Shown here: piece after piece, positions 12,301 to 23,525 of the stretch
How positions within the stretch are numbered: the stretch's first letter is position 1
Layout: each line of letters begins with the position of its first letter
Source of the DNA: Macrotrachela quadricornifera
Taxonomy: Eukaryota; Rotifera; Eurotatoria; Philodinida; Philodinidae
Assembly: GCA_022393335.1 (NCBI GenBank)
Contig: JAJEKB010020950.1
Span: 470,509 to 534,508 of the forward strand
DNA: 64,000 nt
Direction: 5' to 3'
Translations under genes and position numbers: made by a program
Notes under the pieces: model-generated
Databases searched by the model: none
Told to the model about the DNA's origin: nothing
The model's input: only the letters and a program-made list of their open reading frames with translations

Positions 12301-15300
12301 TTACTTGCTGTTATATTATTTTTCTATAAAACTAGAAAGCTGAATTGTAGAAAAATAATTGTCAGTTGAGAAAAGTTTGATACATGAAACGGCTAGCGCT
12401 GAGTGGCGGCGACGAACAACTAGCCGTTCTCTCTAACAGCTACAAAATTTATGTTTCAGAGAAGACTTAAAGAATGATGAGAGTTTTATGGAACGCATTA
12501 TCTCGGAGTTGCAATCGTAATCGGCATTGAGCGGAATACTGGACTACCAAAGAATAGGTAAATGGTTTCGGTGTCTGAAGTCTGGGGAGAATAGTGTATT
12601 TTAGTTACCTATTCTAAGCAAAATCAGTGAGCATTTTGAGAGAAGCGAATAATGGCAGAATTAAGTGGTTAAAAGGCAAAGCTTCGCTACCCTATAAAGT
12701 TTGATATATGGAACAGCTAGCCGTGAGTGGCGCCCGGAGGGACGCCGACGAACGGCTAGCTGCTCTTCTGTAGTTAGGCATAGGGGTTGTGCTCTAATAA
12801 AGATATAGAAAAATATCTCACAGGATAATTTGTCGTATATTACGTGACATTCGTGGTAACGGTATGGGCAGAATGGCAGCATATTGAAAACGTGCAAAAG
12901 GCAAATGAGAACTATGAATTATCATCTGCTGAATGAAGCTTGGCCGGTGGAGCGGCTAGCCGTGAGTGGCGCCCTGTAGGGGTGCCGACGAACGACTAGC
13001 CGTTCCCATAATTGATCGTGAAAATTTTGCTTTAGTATAGACTCACATGAATCAATTGTAAATTGATTCTTAGCAGTTTAAACCAATGTCGTTACTATTA
13101 AATGATCGGGATCATACTAAGGAGCTAAGCCTAAGAAATTCTGTGTTCTTTAAATGAAATTTCTGTTTAATAAAATGAGAACTAATTGGAAGAGTTTTAT
13201 ATTCTTATGATTCTATATGGAATCAAGAGTTGAAATATCTAACATGATCGGACAAAGTTTACTTAAATGCAGCGATGTAATATTTTTTTGAGAAAAGAGT
13301 CAACAAATCCACAGGTTGAGCGCTACCTTGTTGAACTTTATTCTGTAATGATAGTTTTAGAATAGTATAAAAATCTTAAATGATACACATGTTTCTACTT
13401 CGTGTTATGTAGAGAATGAAAATGAAAAATAGAATAGAGAGAGATATTACAACTTTTCATGATTCAGTCGAGGGTCAAGCGAGTTGTCCGCGACGAGCGT
13501 TACTTGTTATTAATAACAATAACAATAACTTTCTTTTACATAATTATTTGTTATTTATAAATAAAAACTAACTTTTTTTCCTGAAAATTCGTGTTTTTGT
13601 CCAGCTTGGCCAAACCATATGAATCAGCGCTGTATGAGCTGAGAATTCGGTCTAATACATAAGTTTACATAACGAGCACAATTAAAATATACAACGAGGT
13701 GAAACAAACATCTTTTCAGAAAAACAGTTATTTGTTATTTATCTGTTATTTATAACAAATAACAATAAATTCACATCCCTACCTGAAATTAAATGAAATT
13801 TTCTTTTTGTGAACTGTGCAACTGTTGGAGAATGAATTTCTTTCAATACTCACGTATTCTGTTTAATAAATAATAAATTGTTGACTTTATCCGTATCTAA
13901 CCGTGTTTGTCGATTGGTGATAGTATTAACACTATGCGAAAAGAAACGTTCTTCCAAAGTATTCGTAGCAGAAATTGCTAAAACGTATTTGGCAACTCGA
14001 GCTATGTTAAGATATAGTGACTTTTATGTAGACGCCTCTGTGTTTTTCTTATTGGTGGTATAGAAAATAGGTGTTATCTTCTTTCATAGAGTAACATCTT
14101 TCTACCTTTTGTGATTTTGTTAAAGAAGATTTACGGGACAAATGGGATTTTACGAGATTGTTCCGAAATTCTGGGGACGGGATGTAGGGTATTCGGGACA
14201 TGAAAAAGTTTGTCCTGCTAGTCTCTAGCCATGACACCTGCTCGCAACATTGAAGATGCGCCACGCGCATCGTAAAAAATGAACGAAACAAAATGAAAGT
14301 GAAAAACAAAGAACAAATACGAAGAGAAGTACCAGTGATGTACAGCGAATAGGAAAGGAAATAATGTGATTATAATATAGAGGAAGTATATAAAAAAAAC
14401 ATACAAATGAGAAAGCGAGCCAGAAGTGGCGTTATTAACCCTTCTTCGACTTTTCGGGGTCCTATGGGACCCGTAACATTATTTTTCAACTTTTTTTCTG
14501 CTCGAGGATGCATCCTTTTTGGAACTGTCTCTCTACTAATTGTTAGTCTTCTAAAGATGTACAAGTCCCATATAAAAGTTGTCATAAGGCCTCATTAGTA
14601 AAAATACTAAAATAAGAGTTCATAGAGGCCCGAAATGAAGATACCGTTCGAGGGTTAAATTGAAAGAGATAAGTAGGAACGAAAGCACTAAATTAAAATG
14701 TGTCGCAGGCTCCATTACGAACATATGTCGTGAGGAGAATGTGTCGTGTTTTGATGATTCATCAAATATATATTAATTAATTGAATTTTTAAAAATATTT
14801 CATTTACTGAAAAGTGAGTTCGAACAATAGCCTTAGAATGTGTCGTAGGTCTGCTAGAAGAAACGCGTCGCACTCGAATGTATCGTGGATTGCGTCGTAA
14901 AATTCGATACATGCGACACATTTTATCTTAGTGTGAGGTCTCGTGAAGTATCCCGAAGTCTGTTGAAGTCATCTGAAGTCAGCTGAAGTCACGTAACGTC
15001 TTGAAGTTCGCTGTTTCTTTCTTGGCCAATCTCAAGGAGTACCTGAAAAGGCATGAGTGATTTTGATCCTGTTTCAACAATTAATGTATTGAATCTAGAT
15101 GAAGAAAACTCATCGGTTCAGTAAACTAAAAACGTTGCCATACCGTTTAGTTTGATTAGCTTCACATTGTAAGTACCGATTATGAAGAGAAGTAAAATTC
15201 ATCAGGTAGATGGGATACACATAGGAAAGAAAATGAAGAATAGCTAACTTATGTAGAAAAACAAGGAAAGTTAAATATAATCATGATGAGTTCGTCAGTT

Positions 15301-18300
15301 TATCCGTATGCCGAGATTTGTTTCACAGTTGCAGAATACACAGGGTGTTAATTCTGTCGTCCATTAGTACAGAGATGAGTTAAGGTACGGGTAATGCACC
15401 GAACCAACCGCAACTATTGATGACGTGGAACATACATAGGCAGCTAAGTGATTGAGGAATAATGTTATAGATGAATAAGGAATCGAGTACCATGTTGAAA
15501 TCAAGTGTGAGTGAAGAACCCTCAGTATAATATTTAACTGGTGGAAGCAGTGTAGCAATTAAGCAGAGAATTAATATGAAAAACAAAAATAACTTTCTCG
15601 GTTGACATTCGAGGCTGAGTATGAACAATGAGGAATAAAGAGGGTACAATCGTTCGTGCAGACGTCACTCGGGGAAAGATTATGGCTGACCGTCTAGGAC
15701 GACAGGGTTTGACATATCAATCCATACAAAACAGTGATGTTGTCAAACTGTAGTCATAACATCTGGATAAGAGCGGTGAATGTTGTACACTGGCTGATCA
15801 TTAGGTATAGGAGAGGAATCGGAAAGCAATGTTAAAGGTTGTGAAGCGTATCCGGTGATATTTATTGTCGGAATCCAGAGAATCTCTTCTCTAATAAAGT
15901 GTGAACGAATTGACTGTGTTGCAACCACAGTTCATGAATAAATCAGGTTTCCTTTCGTTCTATATTTCTTCTATTCTGTGTTATTATTTATTTTTATCTG
16001 TTAGAAGATATTCAAACATTCTCCAACTATACATACAAGTACTTTTCTTTTGCTTGTGCTTCTAGCTTTTTTATTCCTTATCTTTCTTTCTTTGAATGAT
16101 ATTTAAACTGTGTGACAACTTTCTTTTCCTTCCTTATTTTTTATAAATATATGATCATAGATAAACTTATCGCGTTATTGCCGTACCCAGCAAGGGAAAA
16201 TTAGATTATATAAAAGGGAAAACAGTCAAGCATCGTATGTTTGAATATTTAATTTTTCGAAAAAAAATCAATCTAAATAATAAAAAAAACCAAAAAGACA
16301 TTCAAAAAAACTGAACACCATTAGCCTTGGTGTAACCAATTAATAATAGAGAATAGCAGAGTTGTACATGTTGATAAAGAAAATTTGGTGATATTTTCCT
16401 TTTTTCAAAATCTTTTTTGATGAAAAAACCTTGTCATCACAGTCTCTAATGGTGAGACTGAAGCGTGGAAGTCGCATGTGATTCCTACCAGGAATGCAGA
16501 ATAGATTTTAAAGATTTAGAAATTACTTTAGAGATCAACGAATACCTTGAAGCAGATGCGAGTCGATCTATCTCTTTATGTCAAATATTTTCTACATTAT
16601 TTCATTATTCAGCACTCTTTTTCTTCTTCAACCATTGTCATACTGCTACGAATTATTTGTGGGTTTTAGTTCGCCTTTTGTTACTCATTATATGTTTTAT
16701 TTTGATTTAATGTTCATATTCATTTCAATGTCATTCAACATATAAATATTTGAATATAGTTGCCAAGGCTTCATAAATGGCGGAGAAATGAATTGTACTA
16801 TGTCACGGTTTTTAGTTTTGAATCATTTTTGCATAGAAGGAAATCATTTTTATATGAAAACTGAGTTCGATTCTTAATCATGATACTCTTAATGTAGAGG
16901 CTCTTTAGGATTTATTAATAATCGCTATTATTTTTAGTTTATAGCTTTTTTTGTTCACACATATTGATAGAGATATGTGTAAAGCTGAGAAGATATGTTT
17001 GTGTCTAGTAGTCAGTAACTAAAATTATGCGTCAATAGTAGTCTGTACCAAGTTTTGACTTAAGCATTGTTGTGTAATGTCGAATAGTGACAGAAGTGTC
17101 CTTACCTCATCCCATTCGATGAACGAGAGAGAAACGATTCGGTATCATCAATGCTAACTGTTAATTTTGTTGTGCAGGGAAGATTCAATCTGGTACCAGG
17201 GAATCAATGGAGTCATTGAACGCACTCACCGTGCTCCTAATGTGAGAGCTCAAAATGTTCGCTATCCATTTGCAGTGACACTTTATCAAGGCGCCATTGA
17301 AAACATCTTGTTGGATGCCATGTCGACGCGAGGACTGATTGTCGATCGTCCAACTACAGTGCATGACTGGCAAATTCTACCAGTTGAAGAGGCCGAGAAC
17401 GGCTACAGGATCAAGGTTACACTTCGTCATCTCATGAATGTGACTGATCCGGACAAAGCTCAGCTTCAGGGCAATATTACAAATGCTACTATCATGAATT
17501 CCGAAGAGCCTAAAAGCAAAGAGACAATTATTTATGCAAAGTATGTAATCGGTTGTGATGGTGCACACTCATGGGTACGCAAGAAATTGGGTTTTACTAT
17601 GGATGGTGAACAATCAGGTAAATAAATAAATATATATATAAAGTGTTCCTGAATGGAATTAGTACCACATTGTGAAAAATTATTCCATAAGAGAAATAAG
17701 CCAGATATTTTTTCCAAAGTAGACATGTGTCTGCGTTAATCAGATTGAACATGGTTCTTTATAAGATGTTCTTTCTTACTTTTCATTGCGTGTACCACTT
17801 TTATAAATGAGATTTAACATCAAACTTGAGTTTTTTTGTAGAATTGAACAAATCAGATGCTATATTGGAGTTTGCAAAATTCGTACATTCATTTTTAACG
17901 TGGATCATACTCAGGCTGTCCGATTCCACTTTATACTAAATCTCAATCTTAATCTCTATTTATTTTTCTCCCTTACATATCTCTAAAGAGTTCTCCGAAA
18001 TAGCTAATCAGTAACCTGCTATGCATCAAATTAGAAGATTCGACTAGTTTATGAGATCCACTAGAAAAAGTTAGATATAGCGATAACATGATGGTAAATG
18101 AATTTCAAATTCCATCATATGGAAATTTAGAATTTACTTACTATAAAATGATCTAAAGTATGACTTTAAAAGGTCGACTCCCGGTCGACTAGGATGAATC
18201 GATCTGAGACATCCCCAAATATATCTCTAAACAATGATTAGAATTTATCTATTACGTTTGACGATTTTTTTTCAAATATTTAGACTGTTCAAACTGACTT

Positions 18301-21300
18301 ATGTGTCAATCGATAAAGGTTGACTTACTTTTTATAAAACTGTACACATGACATTTCCCTTACAATTCAATATACTATCGACAAAAGTTCAAATAGAATG
18401 ATTTTTCAGTCTACATAATTTTCTTTATTTTCAGTTCTTTAACTCAATGTCCCAATCAGAAATTATTTTTCAGAAAACTACTATATCATGTTGTAACCCA
18501 TTCATTTCTACATCGATTCATATACAATGTGCCATCAAAACTCCTTTCCTAAAAGTTTTTTCAAGTCTTCACTATTGACTTCAATTTTACTAATTAATTT
18601 TTCCCAAATGATAGTGTTATTTATCGAGTTTTTATTTATACGAGTAAGCTTCAAAAGTATTCTTCAAAGGCATCATCTTTACATGGTATATCTAAATTGC
18701 GACCAATTCGGCTTTCGTGAATGACATAAATACAATACATTTTATTTTAGTATATATATATTCTGTCCTTTCTTCTAGCAGAAATAAGTGGTGCACCTAG
18801 TTTTTGACATTTAGTTATCTAAAACTTACATTTTATATCTAATATTTATACCGAAAATACTATGTAGCAGTACCGAACTATACATTATATAATCGATATT
18901 TAATTATAACAATTTATTAACCCTTTCGGGACCGGTGACGTTTTAAAATGTCATAGAAATTTCACATCATTTGACACGTGAAAACTCAGTTTTCTTTCGA
19001 GACTCTTCGAAATAAACGCTGCAACTACTTTTTTTTATATATGCGTGATAGACTTTTTCTTTGTTTCTTCTCCTCTTTCTTCTAGCTAGTAGCTTTATAA
19101 ATTTTCCCTGTATTATTCATCAGCTATGGAATCTTTCTATTCTAAGAATTTTTCTCTCTCATTATCCCTCTATGCATGATTCTGAAATTATTATGAATAT
19201 CGAAGTTGATACAGAAATGAACTCACGTAGACTAAGATCTCAGAGTTCATACTTCATCAGTTTCATTCTATGTAAGGTAACTGCAAGAAAAAAGGACTCT
19301 CAGTAAAAGGAAAATCGATCAAATTTTGAACCGCTCGAGATCAGGATCAAAAATAGAAGTTGACGATTTCAGTCTATCCACGATTAATAATCATCTGTTT
19401 TAAAGAATATCACATTTTAATAGGTCTGACAAAAATATGTTGGTTTTGAAAAATTGAAAATTTGTAATTTTCCTCAAACTAAGCCGGTCTTGGAAGAGTT
19501 AAAGAAAAAGGGAATATATTTTGTGCTATGGTGTGTGTAGAAAAGAAACTCTTTTCATGTTCATCTTTTTTATTCTATTCAATATATTATAATACAAAAA
19601 TAGTTGACTCTTATTTACATATTACGCAAATTTAGTAGTACTATCTAAGTATCATTGTCCCAGCCTTGAATAACAATAATTTGTTGAACAATAGTACGCA
19701 TATGCCGTATGTAGCCTTTTATCACGTTGACAAAAATTTGTTGCCATGCATCTCTTACTAAATCTTCTAAATCCTCTTGAGATGTTGGATGACGAGATTG
19801 TACGTACCGATTCATTCAGCTCCGAACTAATTCTATAACATTAAGTTCAGGACTAACTGAAGAATAATCATCCTATTATGTAAAGATATTGAGACGTGTC
19901 CATTTCGTGATTTGTTTAATATGAATATCATGAACATCATCCATTTCCTCCCTCTCAAAACCAATCACATGATATGTAGACAAAGTCAAAAGATGTCGTT
20001 CCTGTCGCATGTCAACTAAACAATAATATCATGCAAAATAGACAGAAAAAAAGATGAACATGAAAAGAGTTTCTTTTCCACACACACCATAGTACATAAA
20101 ATATATTCCCTTTTTCTTTAATAAATTGTTATAATTAAATATCGATTATATAATGAATAGTTCGGTATTGCTACGTAGTATTTTTGGCATAAATATGAGA
20201 TATAAATTGTAAGTTTTAGATAACATTTGCTCATTACTCATCTAGAATATATATTTTTTTAATAATGTAGATGATGTATGGGCTGTCATAGATTCTCCTT
20301 TGGAAACTGATTTTCCTGATATCCGTAATAAAGTCACGATTAAATCGGCACACGGAACGTGCAAGTGCATACCACGAGAAGGTAATGTTGTCCGACTTTA
20401 TATACAAATGTCAGATATTGAACGTGACGATATGAAAGAACGTATCAATCGAACGAAGATAAGTCAAGAGATGATTATGGAATCGGCACGCAAGATATTT
20501 GCGCCCTACAAGCTCAATTGGCCCAGCATTGATTGGTGGACAATCTACACAGTAGGTCAGCGTTATGCTAGCAATTTCGCCGACAAAAACGAACTCATTT
20601 TTATTGCGGGTGATGCGTGTCACACACATTCGCCCAAAGGTGGACAAGGCATGAACGCTTCAATGAACGATACTCATAATCTGGCGTGGAAACTTGCTAT
20701 GGTCATCAAAGGTCTCGCTTATCCAGATATCATCAAGACATATGAATTTGAGCGGCGCAATTACGCCAAACAACTCATCGAATTTGATCGAGAATTCGCT
20801 AAGCTCTTCTCCAACAAGTATGAACAAAATACTAAGGAGACTGATACCACTCGTGAACAGCTTCGTAACGCATCGGAAATATTTGGCGGCTTCGCTAGTG
20901 GTATTGCTATTCAATATGAACCATCCCTCATTACTGCTCAAGTTTCGGAAAGCCATATGCTAGCAGAAGGATTACCAATTGGCAAGAGTTTTACATCTCA
21001 AATTGTCGTTCGCCATGTTGATGCTCGACCCTTCCATCTTCATGATCAAATGCCAACAGATCTTCGCTTTCGTGTGTTAGTTTTTGCCGGTGATTGTCTC
21101 TCTTCATCTCAACTCGAGAAGATCAAAGAAGCCGCTGCCGCATTGAAAACGTTAAGCAAGCGTTATACGTCTTTGAATGGGGCTTACGATGATGTTATAG
21201 ATTTTATCACAGTATCTTCGAATGCACATGCTGATTACGAGAAGGAATCGCTACCCTATTTTCTGTTTCAGAACAAATGGAAAGTATTCTGTGACGAAGT

Positions 21301-23170
21301 TGCCATCGATGGAGTATGTATTCCGATATGTTTACTTGTCTTAATTTCAAGATTCATGATCTTAAGAAATGAGAACAGATTGAGATTTCAGATCTGACAA
21401 CATATCTAGATAAAACATGTACAATTTGATGCCTCTGGCATATAGTCACTAGGTTTGGGACTCTTGAGCTTCTATGTATAGAAGTGTTTCCAAAACAGAA
21501 TCGTCTTGAAATCTAATGTTTCATTGTAGAAATATTAGAGATCTAATTTGAAAGTATCATTTCAACGAGACAACTCGAAAGCATATCGAATATCTTTCAA
21601 AACACGAAAAAGTTCTACCGAAAATCAGAGTTTCTATATAATCGAACTGTTTTTTCAATGTATTCGCTCATAAAGAGCTACCCCATAATAGCCTAAAACA
21701 GGATACGTTTTTGTGAAACACGAACTGAAAGAAGTATTGAAGTGTTTAAGAGCAGAAATTTGCATCCCCTCTCCCCTCCTCCAAAAGACGGTTATCGACA
21801 GCTGAAGTCTCTCGTAAGCCGTCACTGACAGCGTAGCAGACCAATATCGGTAAAGGACAAAGATCATTCAGTACGTTTCCATAGTAGTACGGGGAGGTAG
21901 CAGCTCATAGACACACTCTTCTAGCAACGAGGAAAAGCATCTTAGTCGTAATATCCCTCGAAACATACTAGACTGCTCGAAATGATACTGGTAACTAGAA
22001 TTGCAAGATGTTTTCTGTCAACGTAATGATACGGAAGGAGATATGTAACCTTCACATTTTAGTCCCAAAGCAGTTGCGCTAGCAAGATTAGTTTTGACAA
22101 AACTGCTAGAATTGAAGGTAGCTGTGTTGAGGCTTCTTTTCTTCGGGTTCAGTGAGACAATACATCATTTTGTTACAAATTAATATATATATATATTGGT
22201 GAGGTTTTCTATTTATAATATAACAGATTTATCGTGTTTTACATTTTAATCCCACAGGGATTGCCCGAACAGGTTTTTTCTTATTAAGCCGATATTTAAA
22301 CCTCTAATTTAGACTGCATATACTTGCTTCATAAATTGTCACCTGAAGAGGGAACTAAACAGATGATGTTTCAATTTATCGTTTGTATGCTAGTATAACT
22401 TTTCAATCTAATTTTGTAGTCGCATTTTGAAGACTTGTTTTTCTGTTTTGTCGACTAAATAGATAACATGCTGCTGGCCGTAGTCGCATCTATATAATTT
22501 CAATCGGATCCGATACGGTTTTTGTCGGATTCAGTGGGAATCGACAAAACCTGCACCGGAACCGACTGAGATTTGAATGGATCTAATTGTCGAAATGATC
22601 CATCTGGGTACATAGTGACTCAAAGATCAGCGAATAATCTTGAGTTATGAAGAGCTTTTGAAAAGAATAAGACACAGAATTATGACTTCCAATGTTTGAT
22701 AAAGGCTACCTTGTTACGTAGATTCTTGTGTTTTTTAACAATGATGCCTGCACAATTTCTACTAGGACAGAACTAAATTTCAAATTAATTCTGCTCTGAT
22801 CACCCGTTATTTGAGATTTTTACGATAGTGTAAAGGAAAGCCAAAGATGTAGCTGAGAATATTCTAAAATTATTCAAACACATTCACTGCTCCATATTCT
22901 ATCTAGAAATAGTATTAACGTTTGAAATCTAAAATTTCTTGATAATTAACATATCTAGAAATTATCTAGTCTTTTCAAGATCAGTAAGATAACGTGCGTT
23001 TTTTGCAGAGTGGTGGCAATGCATATAACTGTTACAAGATTAACAAAACCAATGGTGCCCTTATCGTGATCCGTCCAGATGGATACATTGCACAAATTGC
23101 TCATGTTTCTGCAACTGGTGTCAAAGAGATTGAGAGCTATATTGCAAATATCCTCATTCCGCAAAAATAA
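9348..23170 (+). CDS. FAD-dependent phenol 2-monooxygenase-like protein, 4 exons, 648 aa
   Basis: Exons are 9348-9649, 17178-17617, 20271-21313 and 23009-23170; all junctions are GT-AG, with intron phases 2, 1 and 0. The 1947-nt CDS closes without a stop or frameshift. The family hydroxylates phenols to catechols using FAD, NADPH and O2. Visible motifs are the dinucleotide-binding GAGPAG at 39-44, GQADG at 71-75, GCDGAHSWVR at 226-235 and FAD-binding GDACHTHSPKGGQGMN at 361-376. A thioredoxin-like C-terminal region containing IVIRPDGYI fits the fungal enzymes (about 665 aa). The three catalytic residues of yeast phenol hydroxylase (Asp54, Arg281, Tyr289) map to D74, R283 and Y291, so it is probably active. 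The start Met precedes a Pro-rich leader and the FAD fold; no signal peptide is seen. Exons look clearly more GC-rich than introns. Fungal or bacterial origin by transfer is plausible but untested. Confidence 0.93.
10126..10236. mobile_element. hAT-type mini-MITE, 111 bp, 8-bp TSD
   Basis: Perfect 8-bp direct repeats CTGTATGA at 10118-10125 and 10237-10244. The ends are CAGAGCTAGGACGA and, inward from the right, CAGAGCTCGGGCGA. The interior carries AAGTACAAGTACAAG-like repeats. There is no coding capacity. The length and 8-bp duplication fit hAT. Confidence 0.85.
12389..12427 (+). ncRNA. Conserved hairpin module A
   Basis: Outer stem ACGGCTAG pairs with CTAGCCGT. The internal-loop strings are TGAGTGGCG and GACGAAC. 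The apical stem is shorter than in the other four copies. Strand is assigned only because the dispersed repeat is described on +; transcription is not shown. Confidence 0.4.
12714..12762 (+). ncRNA. Conserved hairpin module B
   Basis: An 11-bp perfect outer stem, CAGCTAGCCGT with ACGGCTAGCTG, encloses the internal loop GAGT/GACGA and an inner stem GGCG/CGCC with CC/GG. The outer pair that is G-C in copy C is A-T here on both sides, a compensating change. Confidence 0.45.
12953..13002 (+). ncRNA. Conserved hairpin module C, absent from repeat copy 2
   Basis: Outer stem CGGCTAG with CTAGCCG, internal loop GAGT/GACGA, inner stem GGCGCCC with GGGGTGCC including a G-U pair. At the matching place in the second repeat copy (about 50400) the hairpin is missing while both flanks align, so it was gained or lost as a unit. 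Confidence 0.45.
13508..13770. repeat. AT-rich inverted-repeat stretch (TTATTTGTTATTTATAAC)
   Basis: Begins where the dispersed repeat stops matching its second copy. TTGTTATT/AATAACAA motifs occur at both ends (about 13508-13570 and 13730-13765). It may be a MITE inserted at the repeat border; no clean target duplication is seen. Confidence 0.35.
14439..14654. mobile_element. piggyBac-type MITE, TTAA TSD, 216 bp
   Basis: TTAA at 14435-14438 and 14655-14658. The ends start CCCTTCTTCGAC and, inward from the right, CCCTCGAACGG. The interior holds a GGGGTCCTATGGGACCC palindrome near the left end. It is non-autonomous. The inverted match is short, so family assignment rests mainly on the TTAA target and the CCCT end. 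Confidence 0.65.
14696..14923. mobile_element. TA-flanked MITE with TGTCG motifs, 228 bp
   Basis: AAATGTGTCGCA at the left and its complement TGCGACACATTT at the right, each flanked by TA (14694-14695, 14924-14925). TGTGTCGT-type motifs recur just inside both ends. There is no coding capacity. Confidence 0.65.
14938..15010. repeat. Short GAAGTC tandem repeat
   Basis: Seven or so TGAAGTC-like units spaced about 10 bp. They resemble the GAAGTAC arrays at 62010 and 63225 but differ in the last bases. Confidence 0.5.
18921..19498. mobile_element. piggyBac-type MITE nested in the mariner relic
   Basis: TTAA at 18917-18920 and 19499-19502. The ends are CCCTTTCGGGACCGG and, inward from the right, CTCTTCCAAGACCGG. 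Removing it rejoins AATTTATTAA to AGAAAAAGGGAATAT, exactly as in the uninterrupted opposite arm at about 20100-20130, so the boundaries are supported by an internal control. Confidence 0.85.
19645..20010 (-). pseudogene. Tc1/mariner transposase fragment (C-terminal)
   Basis: Reverse-strand translation gives SPELNVIELVRS, the counterpart of the family's SPDLNPIE motif that carries the third acidic catalytic residue. It is followed by a P-x5-LEDLVRDAW segment and a terminal GWDNDT before a stop at 19645-19647. Two in-frame stops precede the motif and the N-terminal DNA-binding and first catalytic regions are missing, so it is dead. Confidence 0.7.
21314..23008 (+). other. Intron 3 of the monooxygenase gene
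   Basis: Donor GTATGT after ATCGATGGA, acceptor TTTTTTGCAG. Reading on from exon 3 without splicing reaches a stop within about 85 nt. No transposon or RNA gene is recognised; a short TA run occurs near 22184. Confidence 0.8.
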
Positions 23171-23268
23171 GTATTTGGATGGAGTGAACATATTGATTCT
23201 ATATTATGTCGTCTATATTTACATTATTTTCTTAACTTAGAGATTATAACTTGCATCATTTACTGCTG

Positions 23269-23274
23269 AATAAA
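23269..23274 (+). terminator. AATAAA polyadenylation signal of the monooxygenase gene
   Basis: AATAAA lies 99 nt after the stop codon, followed by T-rich sequence. The position fits a 3' end, but cleavage is not shown. Confidence 0.6.
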
Positions 23275-23525
23275 AGGATTCTTATACTTTAGCAATCTCT
23301 ACTTTACTCATCTCAAGCACTTTTGCATGAATATAGATGAAGAAGATTTATCTTATTATCTTCTGTTCTCTAATCTTGTTAATATGATCGATATGGAATA
23401 GCAATAGAAGAAAAATATGTATTTGAACGAAATGCTTCATTTTCCGCTCTAGTATTGTGATATTTATACCGATTTACTCTTGATCATTCTTGAATAGGGT
23501 AGATATTGAGGGTAAAATTGCATTA

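Larger units (their letters stand above)
11204..13508. repeat. Dispersed repeat, copy 1 (direct relative of 48959-50910)
   Basis: Aligns collinearly and in the same orientation with 48959-50910. Shared landmarks are CCCTCGACTG...GAGGGT, CACCGAGGTATGACA, ATCAATTGATGTTAGGAA, the hairpin modules, AATGATCGGGATCATA and GATTCAGTCGAGGGTCAAG at the right end. The first 800 bp are built from diverged monomers starting CTCGACTG..GGGTCATATGAAAAAA (about 11204, 11571, 11759), separated by T/A-rich spacers. This copy has three hairpins; copy 2 has two. No protein, terminal inverted repeat or target duplication was found, so the class is unknown. Confidence 0.75.
9650..17177 (+). other. Intron 1 of the monooxygenase gene (7.5 kb)
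   Basis: Donor GTATG follows ATGTG; acceptor TTGTTGTGCAG. It holds the hAT-type MITE 10126-10236, the dispersed repeat 11204-13508, an AT-rich inverted-repeat stretch at about 13508-13770, a piggyBac-type MITE 14439-14654 and a TA-flanked MITE 14696-14923. Bases 10245-11200 and 15010-17177 contain nothing I can identify beyond short chance frames. The insertions have made an unusually long intron without harming the frame across it. Confidence 0.85.
18814..20224. mobile_element. Tc1/mariner-like relic with about 180-bp inverted ends
   Basis: The left arm from GTTATCTAAAACTTACA matches the inverted right arm ending at 20224. The arms continue past the inserted TTAA element through AAAAGGGAATATATTTT to AAAAGATGAACATGAAAAG (right arm from about 20045). 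The centre (about 19627-20010) retains the 3' part of a reverse-strand transposase, so this is a deletion derivative of a once-autonomous element. The target duplication is not clear. Confidence 0.75.
17618..20270 (+). other. Intron 2 of the monooxygenase gene
   Basis: Donor GTAAAT, acceptor AATAATGTAG. Its last 1.5 kb is the Tc1/mariner relic 18814-20224 with an inserted TTAA element. Bases 17618-18813 contain no identifiable feature. Confidence 0.85.

Noticed and set aside
12389..13002. Hammerhead ribozyme
   Set aside because: Part of the 3' string (CGAAC) resembles the hammerhead GAA strand, but the required CUGANGA strand reads TGAGTGG and the catalytic G8/A9 equivalents are wrong, so I only claim a structured element of unknown type.
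19061..19306. 81-codon + frame with hydrophobic N-terminus
   Set aside because: Contained within the TTAA-flanked MITE and without similarity to transposases or secreted proteins I know.
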